From Mytilus galloprovincialis (lineage: Eukaryota; Mollusca; Bivalvia; Mytilida; Mytilidae): DNA of 64,000 nt. Both the position numbers and the translations under genes were made by a program. The notes under the pieces are model-generated. The model was not told where the DNA came from. It saw nothing but the letters and a program-made list of their open reading frames with translations, and did not search any database. Below are positions 23,581 to 36,078 of the stretch, one piece after another. Every line of letters starts with the position of its first letter. Position 1 is the first letter of the stretch. The stretch spans positions 16,270,863 to 16,334,862 of the forward strand of contig NC_134849.1 in assembly GCF_965363235.1 (NCBI RefSeq), read 5' to 3'.

Positions 23581-24889
23581 TACTACGATATTTGTAGATT
23601 TGGAAAATAAGCTCTCCGATTATTAATTAACATGTATTTGCGGCCATAAATAAGTCATTCTAAAGATGTTTAAGAACTTTATTGATTTCATTTTGTTTTT
23701 ATCAATCTATCCAAAACTCCACATCAAAGATATGGATTGAGGACTCATCTTTGTAATTTACGCCATATTGTTTTTTTTACCGGAAGTGTTTGTATTTAAA
23801 CATATAAAGCTGAATAGAATTAGTGGTTTTGAGGATGACTTAAAGCCAAAAGTGTAATGACCCTCTAAAAAAAATATTTTCTTTATATTTTGAAAAAGGT
23901 GAATATTAAAATGAAACATTATCAATATTTCCATATTCGCCATATTGGATATCACCGAAAGTATAAAGGGTTTTAAAGACATATGTCTTATACATTGTTT
24001 CCATGAGAAGCGCCAAAGAAAGGTTCCTGCACAATATAATGATAGTAGCAATACTTTAAAACACATTTCAATTACCCTCCCTAAAAATAAGCCTATTTTA
24101 GTACAATGTCCGCCATGTTGAATTTTACCAAAAGTAGGATTTTTGAAGACATCTAATCTATATCATATATCCAAAAGTAGTACATAACAAAGGTTTGTAC
24201 AAAATATCATGATGGTAACATGTTAATAACACCTAGTCGCATACTAGCCTTCGATATTGGGCAAATTTAAGTATGATGTCCGCTATTTTGGATTTAACCG
24301 GAAGTGAGACATTTTTTTCAAATGCCTCCCTATCTGAAATAAAAAAGAAATAGTTTAGGAAGGTCTATGCCAAATTTCATGCTTGTAGCAGGATGTGCAC
24401 AATTTTTCACAAAGCCGCCGTACTTCTAGTGCCCCATTAAGAGACATGGATTAAACACGAAAATATGTTTATTTCTCTTCCAGTTTTTAAATAAACCCAT
24501 TCACAAAAGACTTTTTTTGATGCATTCTCTATTGCTAGTTCTTCTCATCTACCAATTTTGTTTTCTTGATAACAGTTATACAAATAATATTAAAATAATA
24601 TTGTCTGCATTGTAGCTATGATTACAATGTTTTGAAAAGCCGTATATTTCTTCTAAATTGATGCTAGTCTCTGAAGTTTATTTTTAAGATAAACATAAAT
24701 TATGAACGCGTGGTATTATTGCAAAATTCTACAATTCGTCAAAATGACCTGGATGTAAGCAAATAGCATTACTTATGATCACTGTACGAGCTATATAATT
24801 ATGATACACAATTATCATAAAAGACTCCAACATGATAAAAAATGAAACACGTTTAACAAAATAATAAACAAATAATAAAATAATAATAT

Positions 24890-25585
24890 GACATGCTTCT
24901 TTCGCTTTGTAAACAACACCGTGATAAAATTCCCGATATATATCTATACTTAGCACAGACTCAGAGATGTACATACTACCTCCCACGTAAATCCACATGT
25001 ATCGGAACCTATTTTCAAACGCAATATCGATTTTATTGTTTTAAAAATTCTCATTCGGATGCATATCAAAAAGAATTAATGCACAATATCTCGGAGAAAT
25101 CTACAAGACAAAATAAAATGAATTTCTGCGAAAGTCCTTTAACGCTTTTGGCGCATTTTACTCATTTCAAACATGATGTCATACATATGAAAACTCTAAA
25201 GCTGAAGGTTTTTCCGTTACGTGAACCATCGAAAGTCGTTCTTAGTTACACAATTTGGATCTGACGGTAGCTTTCGAGAAAAACATGTAAATTAAGAACG
25301 GCAAATGTTGGGATTGAGAATTAAAATATTTAGGCACATTTTTCTACCGGTTATTTTCGAAATAATTCATGCAAGCTACAAATTTGTTAGAATGTTTTAG
25401 CTATTTTCTAACAAGCGGAAAAAAAGAATAGCCACACACATGGCAATCCAATCCTTGCTTCAGTTTTTTAACGACCGTGTTTGTCCTATTAGAATAAAGC
25501 TCAGGTAAAAATTCGAATATCACGGCCCAGGCCATGGTGTAAATTTCCAACAAATCTATGGATTCCATGAATTGTTTCTTATATA
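24890..25585 (-). repeat. Dispersed element, inverted copy of 51,589-52,500
   Basis: Reverse complement shares TTTACAAAGCGAAAGAAGC, ACATGTGGATTTACGTGGGA, the block around TGTGTGGCTATTC and the end AATATCACGGCCCAGGCCAT. It retains only one half of the terminal palindrome seen at 51.6 kb. The ORFs on both strands here follow the repeat and are not taken as genes. Confidence 0.55.
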
Positions 25586-27150
25586 TATCGGACAGCAGGT
25601 GAGACAGTTGTTTAATGACACTTGGACGCTCTAATGAGAAAGCTTCCCAACGCCTTATTAAAAAAATAATTCATTTGTTCTGGATTCGTCGAATCTGAAA
25701 TATCATAATCAAATATGTAAGCTGTGTCATAATGACATTTGTCCACTACAAAACAGTACATACATTTGGGGGTCATTTTTAAGAGTATTTAAGATTGCAC
25801 TTTTCATTTACAAACAGGTCTGTAATAGCTAGCTAAGAGGTTTTCAAAATAACTCTTGAAAACAAAATTCGCACTGTTATTGAAAAACGCCAATACATGT
25901 TAGAGTTTCACTAAATTTCAGATTGTACACAAAAAAAAACAGCTAAAAACAAATTAACGTATTTTAGCTTTAAAATGTTATAAATATAAAACTCCGTATT
26001 TATTCTCGGGCACCCCAATATTTTCGGTGTATACTGAACCTTGACCGTGTATGTGACGTTTTCGCTTTGTGACTTCATTTGCCTACGTCACTGTAGAATC
26101 ATCTAACGTTTGAAATGGGAAGCTTAGTCAACTTGCTTGATGAAACGTTTTTTGGATACTCAGGTTCCATCATCGGCACATATGAAATATAAAAAGACAT
26201 GTCATTGACACCTGCCTTTACGAGTCTTGTTTAGTGAAAAGGTCAAATCCTGATCGAAAAAGACCAGATATGCTGTTAGTTTCACACTTGTTCATTATGA
26301 TCCATCGAGCCATGTGTCACCTCATGGTAATCAGAACTTTGATGGAGTGAGTAAGTTTTCTACCAAAGTTAAGGTAATGCAAACAGAGACGAGTGTATTG
26401 CTTCAAATCAAAACCAAACTATTCGTGTGGAGTTGGACTCTGTGACATAAGCCATTCCAGGACAGGCGCCATTGTTATATTAGAAGTCGAGGCCAGATTC
26501 ACATTGTACACAATTTCATTTATGTCACCACAGGGATTCATAGTAGAGCAGTTGATAGCATTCCAAGAATAAATAATCGAGAGGAGATGGTCCTGCCAAT
26601 TCAGCAAAAATCATGGTATGACATAATGTATACACAACTAGGGAACCAAATCCCTTACCCTTTTTAAAGTTAGAGGTCCGAGTTGCAAAATTTAGTTTGG
26701 AACTTGGCTAGTGGGGAAACTTCCTGTTATTCAAGTCTCAGATTAAAGTATTCCTTGTATATTTTATCCATATTTGTGCTTATATTTCGGCAATAATTAA
26801 AAACACAATTTGACGGAGTTGAATGCTTCTTTTTGTAAATTTGTTGGGTTGTGCACATACTAAAAGCGTTGACCGAAGTACATTTTGTATGAAGTGCGTA
26901 AGTGCTTCATTTTAATAATGTACACAAGATCAACACTCTTACAATCCTGTAAAATTACAAAGAAGTATTCATTACTTATAATTACATTTTTTTGAAACAT
27001 GGCAGATCTATTAGAAAAATGGCCGTCAAAATCCAAAGTATATTAAATATATGCAATGCATTCGATTGGCGGATTTAGAGGTACTACGTATAGGCCGTGT
27101 ATGAAATAAACAGTACAGATTCAAACAATGTGCTATCAAACATAATCCTT
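25586..27150. other. Intergenic, nothing firm
   Basis: AT-rich DNA with short ORFs. No domain, splice-supported exon or complete repeat identified. Confidence 0.45.
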
Positions 27151-27153
27151 GAA

Positions 27154-27330
27154 AGAGGGATGAAAAATACCAAAGGGACATTCAAACTATAAATAAATCG
27201 AAAATAAACTGACAATGCCATTGCTTACAAAAAGACAAATAGACAAAACACAACAAAGAAAACTAACGACTCAGAAAGACGAACCTCACCAACAAAAATG
27301 GGGGTGATCCCAGGTGATCGCTAATTCTCA
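27154..27330 (-). mobile_element. Retroelement 3' end, solo copy (family R1)
   Basis: Contains AAATACCAAAGGGACATTC, CTGACAATGCCATTGC and GGGGTGATCCCAGGTGATC, with the far end lost. Confidence 0.6.
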
Positions 27331-27919
27331 AAATGTAACGGGGCCAATTCTCAAGATCTACAGTTGTATATTAAAAAAAAATCAAAAATTGCGTCTTGAC
27401 AACTATTGTGATGTAGAAAAATATGTGTTGTATTACATGGAAAAAAAAGTTTCCTGCGAATAGATTCAGGGTTTCGGTTTGTCCTAAACTTATGAAAGCT
27501 CGTCCAGGTTATCTCTTTAATACTCGTTAAAACTCTTAACATGTTATAAAGAACACAGAGACTACTAGGAAGAAGTAGAATACAGAAGAATGTTTTCTAC
27601 ATTTCGCCGCTCCCCCTTGCTTGCTCTTATACTTAAAAAGACCATAGGGGAAGTTAAATTCTAAATCTTTCATACCCCACTGATAATTCTGTCAATGATT
27701 TCATTGATCGAGAATTTTGTTCCCTGTGTGATAAGTGTATTGACGACATGGTCGAGATGATAAAAACATCAGGAAATGAGATTGTAATTGCAAAAGCAGA
27801 CGCAGTGGCGGGTCCAGAGGGGTGGGGTCTGAGAGTTGCTACAAACCCTTTTTTTGGACGATCGATGCATTTGAAAGGGGACATATATTTGACCCCGCCC
27901 CCTTTATCTTGCGTTATTT

Positions 27920-28375
27920 TTTTTATATTTATACTAGTCATTGGGGGCCCTTTGATTGCTCTGTGTTGTATGTCGTACTGTTGCCTATTATGGTTTACTT
28001 TTACAAATTTTGATTTGGATGGAGAGTTTATCGTTGCCACTCATTCCATATCTTCGTATATCTATTAACCCAGCCATATTCTGTATGTGCCTGTCCCAAG
28101 TCATGATCCTGTAATTTAGTTGTTATCGTTTGTTCATGTTTCTTCTCATATTATATATTTTCTAAATTGTTTTGTTATGTATATCTACGACCTTAGTTTT
28201 GTCGTTTGAATTATTGCACACTTTTCATGCATGTCTGGCCTTCTATAGACAACTATATACAGTATTGGGGTTTCTGATTATTGAAGGCCGTACGCTTGCC
28301 TATAATTGCTTACAACCACCTTATATTTGAACTTCCGTGGAGCCTCATTAGCAATCATACCATATCTATTGTTTT
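27920..28375 (+). repeat. Two R3-like repeat tails
   Basis: TTTACTTTTACAAATTTTGA with GGATGGAGAGTTTATCGTTG (27,990-28,055) and TTGAAGGCCGTACGC with TAGCAATCATACCATATC (28,270-28,365) both match the R3 family end. ORFs across this block on both strands are not considered genes. Confidence 0.5.
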
Positions 28376-29402
28376 ATAGTATAAACCAGAATTTTAAACT
28401 CGTGTTTTCCAGAACTTACATGAAATATTTGTCACTGGGCGTTTAAAGTTAGCAATCAAACAATCAATCATTTTAAACTTGTATAAAATAAGAGGAAAAC
28501 CATTTGATTTTGTTTTGTTGGGGTGTGAAGCTTTTAATTTTGTTGCCTGTTAAGAGCTGAAAAATAGGCATGATCAGCGACAGATTAAAATGGATAATAA
28601 ATCCGCAAAAGTCGTCCTGTCCCCTTCCCTTCCCCGATAAAAACTGACCGCCACAAAAAAGCACAATGGTGTTAAAAGTGGTGTAAAACACCAATTAATA
28701 CCATCTTTTAATTAGAATATCAAATATTCATACATAACTATCGAAAGCCACAGTGAACTAATAAATCTTTAGAATATCAATGAACCCCTCGGTTATTATT
28801 ATTATTTTGCCTTTAGAAATACATAAATACAAATACATCTTCAGCTTTTGAATTTTCACGACCCTGCCGATTATTATCAATTATCAAATCTTCAGCTTTT
28901 GAAAATGAAGACGCCGCGCCGATTATTCAGTCCTATACTGTAATATCTGCGGCTGTCGTTCCGAGCTGATTTTATATATGATAGTGACGTCATAATAAAC
29001 ACAGGAACACATGATAAAGTGAATTTAATGCAAAAGTATTTTAGAATTTACATGAATGATTGTCGAAGATCATTTTTACGATATAGATATTTTAGGATTT
29101 TGTTTACATCGTCAATTGTCTTAACCTTGGGTAGATAATGTTATAACAAACGTACACAACATAGACCATCAATAATCTGTGATTTGTTTTCGGGTAAACC
29201 TCAATGTAAGTGACTGCTATTATCCGTGCAGTTTTCATATTTATTTAGCTTATCGTCCTACAGGTATGTCCTTTAATAATGCTGCTACACCATAAACAAC
29301 GTTTATCACACAGCCCACATTCTATTATATATATGCATTCATAAATTTATAAATGTCATTTAGACTAAACGACGCCATGTCCGTTATGCGCCTCTGACGT
29401 CT

Positions 29403-29548
29403 AAACTACCTATCTATTGAAAAGGAAGAGGCAGAAGAGAGCAGGAAGATCATCCTAATGCAAAAAAACAGAAATGGACCTCTTCTGACTCACTACCGAA
29501 GAATGTAAAAAAACACGCCCCAGAAGAACAACTTCTTTCCAATATTAC
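29403..29548 (+). other. Orphan exon-like open segment
   Basis: From a GAAAAG acceptor-like site the frame reads RGRREQEDHPNAKKQKW, then SLPKNVKKHAPEEQLL and SNITK, followed by GTTTGC. Composition is protein-like and charged, but there is no start, stop or partner exon, and the donor is weak. Function unknown. Confidence 0.2.
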
Positions 29549-30544
29549 AAAGGTTTGCGTTTTGTATCGTCTAGCCAGACCTTTTTTACTGGTTTTTTTT
29601 TCTGCGGCCGATTCCCTTCGATAAGCATTTCTTGAGTTTATTAAATCTTTAATTAATACTGTATACAGGGACCTCCTTTTTTCTTATTTATTTTATGGTA
29701 TGAAATCTACAAAAGCACACATTCTTCATGTGATAACAATGTTTAATGAAAGCAAGTGTTTAATTAGTTAAAAATCAAGCTTAATTCAAGTCTAATTTGA
29801 TGCATAACTCACAACAAAACAATTCCTGTGTTCACCAATTCATACCCGTTCATCAATTATTAGATGACAAAAAGATATGTTAATGACTTGGGAATTAAAA
29901 TTCAATGAATAAAAAATTTCAATAGAAGTGAACATAATTCAGTTATGTTGTTACACCTAGATAATGCAGCTTGGTCAATTAATTCCTAAACAAAAGATTT
30001 GTATGTTTTTTCGAGTACTAGAAAAAACAAGGCTTCACTTATTCATGTTTTGTTGTTCCTAGAATACTTTTGAGTATTTACAAATTCAACTGATGCAGTT
30101 ATAACGTAAAACGTGCCCTTTTGTAAATTTCATGCCATAAATTGAAAAATAAAAACACATTTAAACTGGTCTTGTTTACACCAGAAATCAGGGAATTCAT
30201 GTATCCAACATTTTCTGACTTGTGCCCAACATGTTTGAAGTGACAAAATAGATTGATTTCAAAGCACGATTCAAACCATTTTTACTCAAAGATTTTATCC
30301 CTTAAACAGGAACAGAGGTAAAAGACAAAGCCAATCAAGGTGCACTCAGTGGATCGAAAGATTCTTCAGATTTTTTATTTTCAAATATCACCCTTGCACA
30401 CAACACAAATCGTGTGATGTTTGTTTTCCTTGATTCCGTATCATATAGACGCTTCAATGCAAAAATGCCTTGATTTAATACAGCATCAGAAAGGTATGAC
30501 AAAAAACCAACGCACGTTTACTACAGCATTGGAAAAATATCAAA

Positions 30545-30712
30545 TATTGTGCATCTATATTGAATTTCACAAAAAGGAATGTGCATCTATATTGAATTTC
30601 ACAAAAAGGAATGTGCATCTATATTGAATTTCACAAAAAGGAATGTGCATCTATATTGAATTTCACAAAAAGGAATGTACATCTATATTGAATTTCACAA
30701 GAATAAATGTGT
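30545..30712. repeat. 32-bp minisatellite, about five units
   Basis: Five tandem copies of a unit beginning GAATGTGCATCTATATTG and ending TTTCACAAAAAG. The first units are identical and the last diverge. Confidence 0.85.
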
Positions 30713-31006
30713 AAGCTGAAAGAATGCAAGACATTAAACATATATAGAGTGAATGAAAGAATGCAAGTCATTAAACTTAAATGGAATGAAAAACTAACAC
30801 AACTTCCTTAATATTCTTTTATTTTTGTCTTTTAAATAAACCAAAATAGTACCAAATGCTGACTGGCTAAATATCACTAGGTTTTCAGGCTAATATTCAG
30901 AACGAGGCTTTCTAATTAGCCATTATTACCAGAAAATGATAATGAATTGATAAATAAAAATGTTTGTTAGTTAAATATAACATGGTACAAGTTGGTTAGA
31001 TGTATA

Positions 31007-31215
31007 TACTGTGGATTCATTTATTTTCATGGGTATCAATTTTCCTGGATTCAGTAAACATTGCATTTTCGTGGATATTTAATTTCGTGGTTTTGCCAAA
31101 GTCTGCATACAAACCTATAGAACAGTTGTATTTTGATGAATATTTGCATTCGTGATTCACCTTTACCAATGAAATCCACAAAAATCGATATCCCACGAAA
31201 AAAAATGATCCAAAA
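31007..31215. mobile_element. Foldback MITE, family M1
   Basis: TACTGTGGATTCATTTATTT at the left mirrors a degraded right end with CCCACGAAAAAAAATGAT. It contains CGTGGATATTTAATTTCGTG. Four other copies lie at 45,645-45,860, 46,690-46,832, 54,727-54,937 and 62,385-62,601. Confidence 0.65.
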
Positions 31216-31725
31216 TATGTTCTATGAATAACACAGATGTAGTTTCATTATTTCTGGAAAATCCTTGTTTTGTAATAAAATATTGGAGTCTGAAAACCTA
31301 GCTATAATGTTTAATTACAAACTTATTTAGTGATTATATGACATGAAGATAAAAATATAATAGTTACAACGGTTATTTACAATTATGAAAATCTATCTAG
31401 GTTTTCTTGAAATTAAAAAACATTTTTGAACATGATGGGTAGCTGCCATCGAATGAAAACTCTCTAAAGTTGACTATCCTAAATAAAATACATACTTCTA
31501 AGTAAGGACCTATAAACATCAATATGGTTTAACATTTTTTGGAGGAAAATTGTTGGAAAATGATTTCCCCAATTGTTTCACTGTACATTTATTTGAATTT
31601 TATTGTATCATAATGAAATATTTGTTCTTTTCATCCACAGAGAATATTCTCTTTAGTTATAAAATTAGGAGAAATGCACCTCTTTTGATGGTACAGTATG
31701 GGCACCTCTATTTGTGGAGCAGCAT

Positions 31726-31960
31726 ACTGTAAATGCAGAAATAATTGCGTTCATTTATTATTGCATTTTGTCATCTTAGACTAAAACACGATTATGTAAT
31801 TTTGGACTAAAACATTATTTTAATTTTTGTGATAGTGAGAAAAATCCTGTTAAATCATATGGAAAATTTCAAAATGCAAGTTTAAACTATTGTGATTATA
31901 ACCCTGTCCAATTTTTCGCAATAATAAAAACATCACAATAATTTCTGAATTTACAGTAAA
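31726..31960. mobile_element. Foldback MITE, family M2
   Basis: Left end ACTGTAAATGCAGAAATAAT mirrors right end AATAATTTCTGAATTTACAG. It contains ATTGTGATTATAACCCTGTC. A second copy is at 37,157-37,352. Confidence 0.65.
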
Positions 31961-32099
31961 TACTCATAATTGTTCATGAAATATTTTTCACTGCACAAGC
32001 TTCAAGTACATTATTATTCACTTTTTTTTGGTGCAAGTGGAATTTTGTTATAAAAGAACACAGACATCTGTACTCCAACAAAATACATTCAAAATTGAC

Positions 32100-34100
32100 A
32101 TAATGGTTCAATTTTTACATATAATTTTTTACATATAAATAACATTTCCTTGCATTGGTAAAAAATCAAAAAAAATCTTAATTCATGAAATAACAATAAT
32201 TGAAATTAATAATAATAACATAACTTTTAAAGAATCTTTCCTAGCATCTCAAGTAATTATAATATAGCTAAATTAAACATAAATAGAGAGTGTGCCATTA
32301 GCCACAAGTCTGATGCCCAAGACAAGTGAAATTTTATTCGAAATTAGTAAGTTTAGGCAAAACTTTGCTCATTAATATAAGAAAAATATTGGAATATTTG
32401 ACTTGGAACAGTTAGCAGGAAAGATTTTGGTGCACAGACTTGAAATTCATGGCATTTTGATATTACATAAGCATCATTATACATGTTATATACGATCCAG
32501 ATACAAAATGTAATGAATTAGAATTAATATAACTCTATAGTATGTTTTATAAGGCCAAATAAAATAGTATGCATGGTTCCAGTTATTTCTAAAAAAAAAA
32601 AAAAAAAAGAAGAAGATTTACTGGTAAGTTTGTTAAAATTATTTAAGGTAAGAATTTTCTTTATTTTCTTGAAGGCTTGAGATGGTGTATGGTTCATGTC
32701 ATTATGAATTAACCTGCCCCACACCAACTCAATTTCTATCTACATCCCAAACTTTTGGCCTGGAAAATGGTGTGGGAGGGGCCAAAATGGTGCCGAAATT
32801 TTTTACAGGTGTGGACTTTGTCATTTTTTATACCCCGCCACACGTAGGGGCGAGGTTTAATGTGATGCCCTCCGAAAAATTTGTAGGTGTAAAGGGGAAA
32901 TATTATATACCTACATGATAGTGATTAATTTTTTAGCTCATCTATGTGGGCTATTGCTATTCACTATATGTCTGTCGTCGTCGTAAACTTTTCAGAGGAT
33001 GAACACGGATGTGGCCACTTTCATTTTTGACAAAAACCATCTGAAAAGTGACATTTTTCTGCATATTTGAGCTTCAATCGGATCATTTTTAATGACTAAA
33101 TCAGTTAAAATCTTTCACGTAAACACATTGAATCAAATGAAATAGACATTAAAGTGTTTAAAAAGTGGTCGAAATCTTTTGTCAGATGAACCTGAAATTT
33201 GAGGCCAAAATCAGTCCTTACCGGACCTACTCCTTTCTAATTTTTTTTATACTGAGTTTTTTTTTAAATTATATGTTGGTACAGAAATTTGTGTTATAGG
33301 ATCGCCAATTTCGTGTTGACAGTATACATAAATCAAAGTGGTGTACTAGGTTAAATACCTCAAGTTTGAATAATTAACATTCTCTTCCTTTAAATAGGTG
33401 AACACATCTAGCTTATGCATAACCCATCTCTAGCTAAGGGGTTAATTCAAAGTTACAGATTCAATGAAGTTGAAATATTCACTTGCAAGGGAATAAATCA
33501 TCAGCGATGTTTATTAGCTTATTTTGACAAAAATAAAGCATATGAGATGCTTAAGGTGAATTAATTCATAACTTCACTTTCATAAATTAAATGATTGAAC
33601 AAACAAAAAATTATAAAATATTTAAAATTTTATCTCGTAACTAATGCCTATTTGACAAAATAAAATAACTGTCAGAAGTTCAATTATCTGACCTCATGTA
33701 ATACATATATTACAAAAATAATTCCATAATCTGTCAGATTCTGAAATGGACAAATCAGTATTTAACTTATAAAATATACCAAGTCAATCTTTGAGATAAA
33801 ACAACAATTTTCGTGAAAATATATAAACTATTATGGCATACAATTTTATCCTAAATACTGGTTATAAAAGTTCATCCAAATTGTTCATCTTGACTCCTTT
33901 AACATTTTTGATACATTACACAATCATGGTTAACTGATGGTCTAAAATTTTATAACAATAATATTAACATCACAGAAATCAACCTCTTTAACATATTAAA
34001 TGAAAATGAAAGACGATTTTCTCTTTAAAAAAAAACAAGCATTATTCAAATAACCTTGAATAGCAAAAGGCTTGAAAAAAAAAGAAATTCTGTGAAATCT
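32100..34100. other. Intergenic with one R4 relic
   Basis: AT-rich sequence. The 33,350-33,510 part is an inverted R4 repeat relative (AACATTCTCTTCCTTTAAAT, TTCACTTGCAAGG). A CGCCACACGTAGGGGCGAGG block at 32,830-32,860 is an unassigned GC-richer patch. No gene seen. Confidence 0.45.
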
Positions 34101-34104
34101 TTAA

Positions 34105-34270
34105 TATAAAAAAGATGTGGTATGATTGCCAATAATGATACAACTCTCCACAAGAGACCAAAATGACACAGAAATTAACAACTATAGGTCACTGTACGGC
34201 CTTCAACAATGAGCAAAGCCCATACCACATAATAATGACATTGTAAAACAATTCAAACGAGAAAACTAAC
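34105..34270 (-). repeat. R3 repeat, inverted
   Basis: Contains GATGTGGTATGATTGCCAAT, ACTCTCCACAAGAGACC and CTGTACGGCCTTCAACAATG, the reverse complement of the R3 end. Confidence 0.65.
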
Positions 34271-35557
34271 CTACTTGTAATTTTGAAAGGACATGCCAAA
34301 ATTCTGTGTTACTTGTTTTCAACTACATTCTTGCACAAATAAAAGTAATGATCTGACTCATCTATTGTCTATGACCTCTGCAATACAAAACTTTCACATG
34401 TTTATGACAGTAGAAAAACTCTTATTTTCCATCAATATATAACTTTTAATTGCTTTTCAACAAATGGTTAAATATCTAACAAAAAAAATGTCAACAAAGA
34501 AATGGAACCTACATATAGGAAGAACAAAATAATAAAACAAATACATTACACTAAACATCATATCTAGAACATTATCAACCTTCAGTAAGTTCCTGGAGGT
34601 AATTATAATGTCTATTGAACTGGTCAATTATATTTTTTGCAAACTAAGCTCACATTCCAATTATGTACTGATGGTTCTAAGCAAAGAAAAACACAATCAA
34701 GTCATCGTTTATTCTTTGAGGAATTCCAATTACAAAATTTTACTGTAAGAACCAACCACTAATTAAATGATGAATGTAAATAGTCTCTACAAACAAAACA
34801 ATGAGTACTGTAACTTCAGAAGTAAATTAAGAAGAAAGATGTTATATAATATGTGATGGTCAAAAACCTAATTTACAATGTAACTGACACTTAACTGACA
34901 ACATTTATATGTTGATTAAAAATATCATAGTGAAGCTGGGATTTGAGAAAAAAAAGGGTGGTGGGGGATAGCAAAGCTCCAATGTACAATGATACCAATT
35001 ACATATAAAAGTCAGGAAAAAAAGAGATGGGAGGTCCATATACAATGCATGTGATCAACTACCACATTATTAGGCCATTCATTAGGAGGGGTTACTCTTT
35101 ATACCCTACTATGGTATTGACAAATACTGTCTAAATGTAGGAATTAAGGTATTTGTGAAATAAATTGAAAAGTACCACCTACAAACGGGGAAAGAACCAG
35201 TCAAGATTAGCATATTTTTGTAAGGGGCATAACATCATTTAGAACAAAAATTACTGCAAATGTTTCATGACATCAATCACAGGAATGGAAATTTATGTCA
35301 TGTATGACTTAGTCAGACATTTTCACCTTACAATTATTTCCATACACAAAATATAGTGGACCCCTTGCTTATGGGGACAATTTTACAAGATTAAATCTAA
35401 GTTCCATATTCTAAAAGGATTAATAATATGAATCTAACTTTAAAATCGAATATATCAGTGTTTGTTTGTTTTCAAGGGGAATCTGTTTGAACACCTCAAA
35501 CCCCCTAAGTCTACGAGTGTGTTGCAGTATATTACTTTCTTTTCATCACTGTTTAAA

Positions 35558-35826
35558 CAAGAATGTGTCCATAGTACACCGATATCATGCCCTATCATTT
35601 TCTATGTTAAGTGGACCGTGAAATTGGGGTCTAACTTCACATTAAAATTAGAAATATCAAATCATAGGGAATATTTGGTCTTAGTTTCAAATTGATTGGA
35701 CTTCAACTTCATCATAAACTACCGTGACCAAAAATTTTAACCTGAAGGGGGACACATGGCTGAATGGACACACAGACCAGAAAACATAATGCCCCTCTTC
35801 TATTGTAGGTGGGGCAAAATAAAAAG
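35558..35826 (+). repeat. Short dispersed repeat, family R5 (AAGAATGTGTCC)
   Basis: Starts ACAAGAATGTGTCCATAGTA and ends AGGTGGGGCAAAATAAAAA. It contains GGACCGTGAAATTGGGGT and AGACCAGAAAACATAATGCC. Better copies are at 47,808-48,085 and 51,010-51,272. Size and A-rich end are SINE-like. Confidence 0.65.
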
Positions 35827-35895
35827 TAATTAACAAATTTCCATTATGTTATACACAGTATATATAAAGGGATTGAATGGTTATTTCACAATGTG

Positions 35896-35946
35896 TTAAC
35901 AAAGGGAAGTAATAATTGAATCACCACCAGAGGATGATGAAGTTAA
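35896..35946 (-). other. Possible alternative terminal exon of gene B
   Basis: It begins after GAATTGCAG in phase 0, reads LTSSSSGGDSIITSLC and stops at TAA (35,896-35,898). It repeats the SSSSGGDS codons of the main terminal exon 84 bp away. It could be used as an alternative last exon or could be a relic duplication in the 3' UTR. Confidence 0.3.
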
Positions 35947-35991
35947 CTGCAATTCTTCAGTTTAGATATAAAGATATAAAAGTACATATAA

Positions 35992-36078
35992 TTAATCTGA
36001 ATCGCCACCGGAGGATGATGAAGTGCTGGACTTTGACTTCGAGTTCAAAGCTTTAAACTTGCTTTTCTTTGGTGAAGC
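35992..36078 (-). CDS. UBTF: Gene B terminal exon
   Basis: It encodes ASPKKSKFKALNSKSKSSTS, then SSSGGDSD and a TAA stop at 35,992-35,994. Acceptor TTTTTTGTTTCAG, phase 0. The tail resembles the serine/acidic end of UBF. A degenerate copy of its last codons lies 84 bp downstream. Confidence 0.75.
   Translation of the reverse strand, partial: ASPKKSKFKALNSKSKSSTSSSSGGDSD

Larger units (their letters stand above)
20283..24420. mobile_element. 4.1-kb imperfect palindromic transposon-like element
   Basis: The ends CGGCGGCT and AGCCGCCG start two long inverted arms that align, with gaps, to a centre near 22,660-22,790. Both arms contain decayed copies of one protein, pointing outward from the centre. 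The left arm is interrupted by a LINE of about 0.9 kb (21,010-21,890). Terminal parts of each arm repeat ACTTCCGGTAAAA plus ATGGCGGAC-like motifs. No clear target duplication was found. It looks like a foldback derived from the 3' half of a larger element. Superfamily unknown. Confidence 0.7.

Noticed and set aside
27654-28068. Overlapping ORFs of 106-128 codons on both strands
   Set aside because: They lie in a dispersed-repeat region ending in the R3 tail and show no domain or splice support.
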